Positions 6,907-12,335 of a stretch of 12,335 nt of DNA are shown here, piece after piece (within the stretch, counting starts at the first letter, position 1; each line of letters starts with the position of its first letter). The notes beneath the pieces were generated by a model, which worked only from the letters and a program-made list of their open reading frames with translations, did no database searches and was not told where the DNA came from. Made by a program: the position numbers and the translations under genes. Source of the stretch: JAIPEK01 sp041685935 (lineage in GTDB: Bacteria > Desulfobacterota > Desulfobacteria > Desulfobacterales > Desulfobacteraceae); assembly GCA_041685935.1 (NCBI GenBank), contig JAWLES010000065.1, positions 1-12,335 on the forward strand, in the 5' to 3' direction.

Positions 6907-8256
6907 ATGAAAAGCACAGATTTTTATGAACTCGGCGCAGACCATTTTTCAAACAACAATTACTTCATCCACCTGAAAAACGGGACCGAATTCTTCCAGA
7001 AACGCAATTACAGCCGTGCCATAGAAGAGTTCACAGCAGCCGGGCTCATTGAATTTGTGAATCACATCGGGTTGAAATCCGGCCCCCATGGAATCACATT
7101 CAAAGGAAATATTGCGAAAACTCCCCTTCTTTTTCTCCTGTATGCCATATATGAAAACAAGGTGAGCGGAATCGGAATTCTCAAAAATGAAGACGGCAGT
7201 GACAAAAAGATCATTTTAAAAAACGGCAATATCATACGGGTCACGTCTGCTGAAAAAGAGAACCGGATCGGGCATTTTCTGGTGGCAGGCAACCACCTGT
7301 CGGAACTGGAACTGAGTATCATTGAAAGCGAGGCAAAAAAGCAGAACATGCGGATCGGCTCCCTGTTGGTGAAAAAAAATCTGCTCAGCCGGAAAAGCCT
7401 TCACGAACTGCTCGCTCTTCAGACGGAGGAGAATTTCAGCCGGGCGCTTTTCAGCAAAGCCGGTACTTTCTTTTTCAAACAGACGGATATCAAAGAAAAG
7501 CCGCTTGTCACATTTCCTCCGCTGAAAATGGCCTGGAATGCGGCCCACCGTTTTTTTAACTTCAAGGATTTCCGAAAGGAAATCCCGGACAACAGAATCA
7601 TATTCAAACCCACCCGGTATGCGGAAAAAGAGAAGGATCAAATATTGTCCACTCTTGATGCCAACGACCAGTTCATTTTTTTTCTTGTGGACGGCACCCG
7701 CAACATTGAGCAGCTTATAAAATTTTCAGGCAGCGATGAAATATCCGTGATTAATATCCTGTTCAAGCTATCTTCCATGGGCCTGATCCGGAGAACCAGA
7801 GATGTCCGGCAGTATGAAGATCAGGAGTTTGAAGAAGTTCAAATGACACTCAGGGTGCTTTTTGACATCTATCATCTCGTTTACAGCGAACTCACCGAAG
7901 AACTGGGGCGATACGGCGTGGAAATGATAAAGAATATCAAAAAGGAGTTGAAAAAGGAGCATGCCGCTGTTTTTGAAGGAATCTCCCTTGATACGCCGGA
8001 AACAATGAAAGAGCAAACCATTCTGAAAAACATAGCAAACTATTTTCCTTACAAGGAAAAACGATTCGTTTTCGTGGATGCCTTTCTCGAGCTTTTCAAA
8101 AAATGCCTGGAAGAACTGCATCGTTATCTGGGCATCGGGTTGAGAAAAAAAACAATTCAGAGAATGAAAACAATTGTGGAGAACCTTGAGCGGTTTTCCA
8201 TCAACTCGCAGCTGAAATCGTACATGATGGACAATCTTGTAAAACTAATCAAATAA
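6907..8256 (+). CDS. PATAN/DUF4388-like domain protein with TPR-like start and helical tail
   Basis: A 449-residue, probably cytoplasmic protein with no signal peptide or membrane segment. From the N-terminus: a TPR-like segment at about 24-57 (NGTEFFQKRNYSRAIEEFTAA); a PATAN/DUF4388-like domain at about 62-225, with an LLYAIYENKVSG helix, then strands and KKIILKNGNIIRVTS at 100-114, then a helical part with RIGSLLVKKNLLS at 149-161; a winged-helix-like piece at about 240-297 (VDGTRNIEQL to KLSSMGLIRR); and a charged helical tail at 305-449 that I do not recognise. Domains of this kind in PatA-like and deltaproteobacterial proteins are linked to two-component or small-GTPase signalling, but no response-regulator receiver domain is present here. 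AAAAGG at 6897-6902 may be the ribosome binding site. The gene is followed by a small membrane protein gene after 12 bases. Function unknown; the domain call is by pattern. Confidence 0.7.
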   Translation: MKSTDFYELGADHFSNNNYFIHLKNGTEFFQKRNYSRAIEEFTAAGLIEFVNHIGLKSGPHGITFKGNIAKTPLLFLLYAIYENKVSGIGILKNEDGSDKKIILKNGNIIRVTSAEKENRIGHFLVAGNHLSELELSIIESEAKKQNMRIGSLLVKKNLLSRKSLHELLALQTEENFSRALFSKAGTFFFKQTDIKEKPLVTFPPLKMAWNAAHRFFNFKDFRKEIPDNRIIFKPTRYAEKEKDQILSTLDANDQFIFFLVDGTRNIEQLIKFSGSDEISVINILFKLSSMGLIRRTRDVRQYEDQEFEEVQMTLRVLFDIYHLVYSELTEELGRYGVEMIKNIKKELKKEHAAVFEGISLDTPETMKEQTILKNIANYFPYKEKRFVFVDAFLELFKKCLEELHRYLGIGLRKKTIQRMKTIVENLERFSINSQLKSYMMDNLVKLIK

Positions 8257-8268
8257 ACCGGAGGATGA

Positions 8269-8565
8269 ATGGCAGAGTTCACCAACGAAAGCCTGACATT
8301 GAGTTTGATGCTTCTTGTTTCCCTTGCGATTTACATTATCATCATCATCATTTTTCTGAGTGCACGAAAAAAGTATCAGGGCGGCATAATAGAGAAAGTG
8401 ATCAACATGATTATTTCCACCATCGGGCTTATGCTTGTTGCAGACATGGCCATTTTTCTGGTGCCTATTTACGGATTCACCATAGGATATCAGGTGCATG
8501 TCGTTTTTAAAATAATTGCAATGACCCTTCTGGCCGTTGGCGGATTAAAATTTTTCGCCAGGTGA
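8269..8565 (+). CDS. Small three-helix membrane protein, unknown function
   Basis: A 98-residue hydrophobic protein. Membrane segments are visible at about residues 10-32 (with an isoleucine-rich IYIIIIIIFL core), 45-67 and 75-95. A basic and polar loop SARKKYQGGIIEK lies between the first two, which suggests that loop is cytoplasmic. No conserved family is recognised. The start is supported by a CCGGAGGA ribosome binding site beginning around 8258, and the gene begins 12 bases after the PATAN-like gene, so the two are almost certainly one operon. It converges with the 201-residue gene on the opposite strand across only 6 bases. An overlapping ATG four bases upstream in another frame gives a polar, low-complexity protein and is not favoured. 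Membrane anchoring of the upstream protein is a guess. Confidence 0.75.
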   Translation: MAEFTNESLTLSLMLLVSLAIYIIIIIIFLSARKKYQGGIIEKVINMIISTIGLMLVADMAIFLVPIYGFTIGYQVHVVFKIIAMTLLAVGGLKFFAR

Positions 8566-8571
8566 CCTTTG

Positions 8572-9177
8572 TCATCCAGTGGTGCAGGAATGAATTCCCG
8601 CACCTTTGACTTTGGCTTTGGATAAAAGCATCCGGGCCATTCTGCCTCTGGACTCCTCCGAGTCCTCACGGGTCAAATGAATCGAATCAGAGACCACTGC
8701 TTCAACAATTCCATTTGTAATAGAAATCACCGAGGTTCCAGAATTACCCGGAAAATCCAGACACAGATACCCTGTGTAATTTTCATCTTTTTTACTTTTT
8801 AAAAACGTATCCGGATCGGAAAGCTCTGAACAGACATCCTTTCCTTGATTCAGTACGTTCCGGTTATAGAGCCTTGAAAAAATAGCCACCAGATCGTTTT
8901 CCAGTTTTGAGACGGTAATGCGGACATCCGGTTGCCCCTTGACGGATGCAAGAATCTCATCAACGGAATGGCTTACGATTTCATCCCGTCCGGGTTCCTT
9001 TCTTGACCCGGCCACAATATCGCCATCCTCCATAAGAATCACAAACATACGACCGTCCGTATTCAACCGGATGGCGCCGGTAAACTGATTTTTTTTCAGG
9101 AAAAGGGCAAGCCGGTCGATGTTTACAAAAAATGAACTCATATCGGACCAGACCGGGGTTCCTTTTGAAAAAATCAT
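8572..9177 (-). CDS. Hypothetical protein with two PATAN-like strand motifs
   Basis: A 201-residue soluble protein with no signal peptide. I do not recognise a named family. It contains two similar segments. The first, about 22-58, runs from LALFLKKNQFTGAIRL to a strand ending in MEDGDIVAGS. The second, about 124-162, runs from TFLKSKKDENYTGYLCL to a strand ending in NGIVEAVV. Each has a helix, a TG turn, a strand, and a strand with a D/N-G turn, the pattern found in PATAN/DUF4388 domains and also in the 449-residue protein of this window. GGGAGG at 9183-9188 supports the start, although Met13 is a possible alternative. The gene follows the nitroreductase gene after 22 bases and is probably cotranscribed. 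It ends 6 bases from the opposing membrane protein gene. Confidence 0.65.
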   Translation of the reverse strand: MIFSKGTPVWSDMSSFFVNIDRLALFLKKNQFTGAIRLNTDGRMFVILMEDGDIVAGSRKEPGRDEIVSHSVDEILASVKGQPDVRITVSKLENDLVAIFSRLYNRNVLNQGKDVCSELSDPDTFLKSKKDENYTGYLCLDFPGNSGTSVISITNGIVEAVVSDSIHLTREDSEESRGRMARMLLSKAKVKGAGIHSCTTG

Positions 9178-9199
9178 TGACGCCTCCCGTCGAATCGGT

Positions 9200-10024
9200 T
9201 CATCCCCATGTTATTTCAGGCGGCTTTCTCAAAGGCAGCCGGTGATACCGGTATTTCGGATACCCGATCATCATGGAAGCATAGGGTTCGTGCCCGGCAG
9301 GCAGAGCCAGTGACTCTTTCATCGGGGGCCAGAACGTTGCGGCGGCATTGAAAAAACCGGCCCAGCAGGTGCCCAGCCCAAGAGAAGGAGCGGCCAGATC
9401 CAGATAGGTCACGGCGATGACGCATGCCGCACTTGCGGTTCGGTCCTCCTTGAGACCGTGGGCCGTAATCACGTGGGGAGCTCCCCTGCATATTGTATCA
9501 ATGCCGGATTCCTTTGCAGCCACCACACGCTCCATGTTCATCATCCGGGCCGCCTCAGGCTGCTCTTTGATCATGTAGCGCATCCAGTCAACCACATGGG
9601 AAATGAGGTTATCCAGCCGGTTACGGTCATGAATCACATTCCACCGGACCGGCTGGCGGTTATGGCCTGACGGTGCATGGGAGGCTATCCCGATGAGACG
9701 TTCAATAGAGTCTTTATCCACGGACTTGTTCTTGTACGCCCTTACTGACCGCCTGGATCTGAGAAAATGTTCCACACTCTCAGGGCCGGGCAGTATTTCC
9801 GGTTCAACCTGCGGACAACTCTCCCTGTCCATGCGTTCATGGGTCAGGGCCCCGTGCGGGCAGACAGCCACACAATGGCCGCATTCGATACACAGCTTCT
9901 CTCCCCCCTTGACCATCACGGGCGGGGTATCATCACCTGGAGGTCCTATTATTCCCACCGGACAGACTTCAGAGCAGATCCCGTCCTTTTTGCACTTACT
10001 TTCATCTATGGTTATCAAACTCAT
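9200..10024 (-). CDS. Ferredoxin-nitroreductase fusion protein
   Basis: A 274-residue flavoprotein, probably cytoplasmic. The N-terminal ~65 residues are a two-cluster ferredoxin module. The second motif is canonical (C45, C48, C51, C55P). The first reads CKKDGICSEVCP, giving C11, C17 and C21 with D14 where the second cysteine usually stands. The rest is a nitroreductase fold binding FMN: RRSVR at 91-95, APSGHNRQPV at 117-126, GAPHVI at 181-186 and GLGTCWAGF at 216-224. Such fusions are frequent in anaerobes and are thought to pass electrons from the clusters to FMN. The natural substrate is unknown. AGGAGA at 10033-10038 supports the start. It heads an apparent two-gene unit with the 201-residue gene, with a promoter predicted upstream. 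Confidence 0.93.
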   Translation of the reverse strand: MSLITIDESKCKKDGICSEVCPVGIIGPPGDDTPPVMVKGGEKLCIECGHCVAVCPHGALTHERMDRESCPQVEPEILPGPESVEHFLRSRRSVRAYKNKSVDKDSIERLIGIASHAPSGHNRQPVRWNVIHDRNRLDNLISHVVDWMRYMIKEQPEAARMMNMERVVAAKESGIDTICRGAPHVITAHGLKEDRTASAACVIAVTYLDLAAPSLGLGTCWAGFFNAAATFWPPMKESLALPAGHEPYASMMIGYPKYRYHRLPLRKPPEITWG

Positions 10025-10062
10025 TTTCGTATTCTCCTATCAATAAAGGTCATGGCCTTGAA

Positions 10063-10091
10063 AGTGTATTCAATCTTTCCTGTTGCGTCAA
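10063..10091 (-). promoter_or_regulatory. Predicted sigma-70 promoter of the nitroreductase transcription unit
   Basis: On the minus strand TTGACG (10086-10091, 5 of 6 matches) is followed after 17 bases by TACACT (10063-10068, 4 of 6 matches). It lies in the 82-base gap between the histidine kinase stop and the nitroreductase start, giving a leader of about 30-35 bases. It suggests the nitroreductase gene can be transcribed separately from the kinase gene. Confidence 0.5.
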
Positions 10092-10106
10092 TCCCGAATA
10101 TCAGCA

Positions 10107-11795
10107 TCAGGAAACAGCAGGCAGATAAATATAAAAGGTGGTTCCCCTGCCCGGTTCACTCTCTGCCTTGATGAAGCCCCCGTGATTCCGTATAATGCCG
10201 TAAACGGACGCAAGACCCAGGCCGGTTCCCTGCCCCATCTTCTTTGTGGTGTAAAAGGGATCGAATATCCTGGAAAGCTCGTTTTGATCCATGCCCTTAC
10301 CTGTATCGGAAACCATCACTTTCACGAAACAGCCCGGCTCCAGTTCAAAACACTCCAGATCCCGCCTTTCCAGCACGATATTTTCCGTGCGGATATAAAG
10401 CGAGCCTTCGTTTCCGGCCGACTCAGAAGCGTTCAAAAACAGATTAAGAAAGGACTGATCCATCTGGGAGACATCCGCATTCACTTGCCACAGGTCTTCA
10501 GCCAGGCTCATTTCAACATTCAGGTTCTTTTTGGCATGAAGAAACATGCTGATGTTTGATTCAATAACATTGTTGATATTGATGATCCCTGGTGCGTACC
10601 CTCCTTTGCGGGAAAAACCCATAAGCTGTTTAACGATGCCTGCGCCCTTGTCCACTATCTTCATGATATTGTCAGATTTGTCCGCCACCTTCCCGGGATC
10701 ATCCGGCCTGTTTTTCATTAAAAAGGCATTGCCCTGGATACCCATAAACAAATTGTTGAATTCATGTGCGATGCCGCCGACCAGCGTTCCAATGGCTTCG
10801 AGCTTCTGGGCGTTTACCAGCCGGTCTTCTATGGCTTTTCTCTCCTCTATCCGGTTTTGAAGCTCCAGGTTGGCCTCATTGAGCTCCCTTGTACGCTCCG
10901 TTACCTTATTTTCAAGATTCCGCCTGTAATCTTCCAGCTGATCCCAGTTCTTGATAAAAAGGCTCTTGATATTGTCAAGGGCGACATTCAGATTCTCGAT
11001 TTCCACTATGGACAGGTTGTGAAAACTGAAATCCAGTCTGCCTATCTGATCCCTGAAATCCCTTTCGTCTTTTGTATCCTTTAAAGATGAGAGTTGATCC
11101 ACGAATTTGCCAAGCGGACGCATGTTGCGGTTCACAACAAACACGATCATCAGCATGGCAGCCGCCAGAAGACATAGGCTTACCCCGATGATGGAGGCCT
11201 GGAAGGTCAAAAGGTGTCTGACAAGGCTCTGCCGTGAAAACCCCATCTGCAGGGTCCCGAGTTTTTCCCCGAGATAGTGGATCTGCCAGCATGCCTCGAA
11301 TATCAAATCCCCTTTTTCAGCCCTCACCGTATCCCGGAAGGATAGGTCACCGGAGAGTTCTCTGACATACACTTTAAAGTTGCCATGACCGTCATCACCG
11401 CCGGCACCTTTCAGGCCGGGCTCCCGTTCATATATCGCAGCAGAGTTCCGGTCTTTTACAACCGCATCAAAATCTTTTTTCCAGGCCGCTCCTTCAGCAG
11501 AGGAGGAAACCGCATCACCGGACCGATTTTTTAACACGTAGTAAAGCATATCCCGATCCATTGCCATGCTGTTGGTGAGTGAAATATTCAGGTACCGCCA
11601 GTTGGAATTATACATGAGGTGGCCCAGCCTGCGTACCAGAAACTCGGTCTTGTAAAAAACACGGTTAAGCTCGAGTTCCCTGAACCTGTTTTTTTCAAAC
11701 ACGGTTATGATTGCGACAGCTGCGGAAAGGGTAATCACTATGGCAAGCGCCACAGAAACAACAAGCTTGGTTTGAAGGTGAATTTTCCGTGCCAT
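10107..11795 (-). CDS. Membrane sensor histidine kinase
   Basis: A 562-residue inner-membrane two-component kinase that should autophosphorylate on histidine and pass the phosphate to an unseen response regulator. Membrane helices lie at about 10-32 and 200-222, enclosing a ~165-residue periplasmic sensor region with no recognised family. A HAMP-like linker (about 221-285) leads to a coiled coil (about 286-330). The phosphoacceptor is H344 in GGIAHEFNNLFMGI. The ATPase domain has an N box with N451 and N455, DTGKG at 497-501, FDPFYTTK at 511-518 and GQGTGLGL at 521-528. No PAS or receiver domain is present, so it is an ordinary, non-hybrid kinase. The gene starts 5 bases after the truncated upstream gene with no clear ribosome binding site, suggesting translational coupling. 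No response regulator gene is in the window. Confidence 0.94.
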   Translation of the reverse strand: MARKIHLQTKLVVSVALAIVITLSAAVAIITVFEKNRFRELELNRVFYKTEFLVRRLGHLMYNSNWRYLNISLTNSMAMDRDMLYYVLKNRSGDAVSSSAEGAAWKKDFDAVVKDRNSAAIYEREPGLKGAGGDDGHGNFKVYVRELSGDLSFRDTVRAEKGDLIFEACWQIHYLGEKLGTLQMGFSRQSLVRHLLTFQASIIGVSLCLLAAAMLMIVFVVNRNMRPLGKFVDQLSSLKDTKDERDFRDQIGRLDFSFHNLSIVEIENLNVALDNIKSLFIKNWDQLEDYRRNLENKVTERTRELNEANLELQNRIEERKAIEDRLVNAQKLEAIGTLVGGIAHEFNNLFMGIQGNAFLMKNRPDDPGKVADKSDNIMKIVDKGAGIVKQLMGFSRKGGYAPGIININNVIESNISMFLHAKKNLNVEMSLAEDLWQVNADVSQMDQSFLNLFLNASESAGNEGSLYIRTENIVLERRDLECFELEPGCFVKVMVSDTGKGMDQNELSRIFDPFYTTKKMGQGTGLGLASVYGIIRNHGGFIKAESEPGRGTTFYIYLPAVS

Positions 11796-11800
11796 TAAAT

Positions 11801-12335
11801 TCAGTGAACCGATATTTTTTTCAGAAAAAACAGCGCCCCTGATTCCGGAACACTGCCTGCCATCTCGGGATACACCTCAAGTGGAAACATCACCGAGTAC
11901 GGGCCGCCGTAAACAGGATGAAGCGCATTTTTCCCGGTTCTGTAAACCACTTTGACCCCCTTGCTCACAAGCTTGGCCGGTATCTTCACAGACGGGCCCG
12001 CCGAGGGTATGAATTCCACAAACTTGTCCGCCTGGATATTCTTCAGGCCGAAGATGTTTTCAACGGAAACGCATTTGATATCATCAACCGAATCCCTTTC
12101 CCTGAATTTTCCCCTGAATCCTGAAGGTGATGAGAAAAAACGCTTTTCCAGTTTTTCACAAATTCCGGAGAAATCTTCATGGCGCAATTTCCAGACATCA
12201 GTACCATTAGCAACCTTCAATACCGGGTTTTTAATTCTTCCGGCATAAAGTGTGTCCACATACCAGGTATAGGCACTAATCGGCATATCCGGTTCCTCAG
12301 AGTAAACGATTTTTATTGGCCCGCCCTTTCCCTTA
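11801..12335 (-). CDS. Possible molybdopterin-binding-domain-like protein (5' end outside window)
   Basis: The frame stays open from the window edge (12335) to the TGA at 11801-11803, so the first ATG inside (12284-12286) is probably internal and the gene is truncated by the window. About 178 residues are visible. Resemblance to small sulfite-oxidase-type molybdopterin-binding proteins rests on the C-terminal pattern: an ALHPVYGGPYSVMFPLEVYPE segment, followed by ALFFLKKISV, compares with the 'GPlwiiyPld..pel ... vWqlkrIev' ending of those proteins. An upstream IPAKLVSKGVKVVYR stretch fits the strand before it. The usual molybdenum-ligand cysteine context is not evident, although one cysteine occurs in DIKCVSVENIFG. 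The gene lies 5 bases upstream of the histidine kinase, so its product may supply or modulate that kinase's signal. The family call is tentative. Confidence 0.5.
   Translation of the reverse strand, partial: KGKGGPIKIVYSEEPDMPISAYTWYVDTLYAGRIKNPVLKVANGTDVWKLRHEDFSGICEKLEKRFFSSPSGFRGKFRERDSVDDIKCVSVENIFGLKNIQADKFVEFIPSAGPSVKIPAKLVSKGVKVVYRTGKNALHPVYGGPYSVMFPLEVYPEMAGSVPESGALFFLKKISVH

Noticed and set aside
8265..8510. Alternative 81-residue frame with a histidine run (HYHHHHF) overlapping the small membrane protein
   Set aside because: The overlapping frame from 8269 encodes three clean hydrophobic helices and ends flush at the convergent junction. The histidine run comes from reading repeated ATC/ATT isoleucine codons out of frame.

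Overview
The window looks like a stretch of bacterial chromosome from a sulfate-reducer-like Deltaproteobacterium (Desulfobacterota, probably Desulfobacterales). That placement is inference. It rests on the style of the sensor kinase H-box, a nitroreductase fused to a ferredoxin module, and PATAN/DUF4388-type proteins, all common in that group. I see no rRNA, tRNA, CRISPR array, insertion sequence or phage gene. No stretch longer than 300 bases lacks a gene.

Left part (1-3520): the 3' half of a glycerol kinase gene (glpK, cut by the window edge) converges on a solitary periplasmic family-3 solute-binding protein with its own predicted promoter. Next, on the minus strand, is a uracil salvage operon: upp (uracil phosphoribosyltransferase) followed after 15 bases by uraA (uracil permease). 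UraA imports uracil and Upp turns it into UMP.

Middle (3651-8565, plus strand): priA (replication restart helicase) is divergent from upp. It is followed by a small M23/LytM-type metallopeptidase-fold protein with no signal peptide, a probable terminator and promoter, a 449-residue protein (TPR-like segment, PATAN/DUF4388-like domain, winged-helix-like segment, helical tail), and a 98-residue three-helix membrane protein 12 bases downstream.

Right part (8572-12335, minus strand): read in transcription order this holds a 5'-truncated gene resembling small sulfite-oxidase-type molybdopterin-binding domains, a membrane sensor histidine kinase 5 bases after it, a predicted promoter, a ferredoxin-nitroreductase fusion, and a 201-residue protein with two PATAN-like strand motifs. 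This last gene ends 6 bases from the 98-residue membrane protein gene, so two genes with related motifs lie on opposite sides of a convergent junction.

The housekeeping genes (glpK, upp, uraA, priA) are secure. The least explained part is 6907-9177, where a PATAN-like multidomain protein, a small membrane protein and a second PATAN-like protein cluster. It may be an uncharacterised signalling module, but the sequence alone does not show its function.
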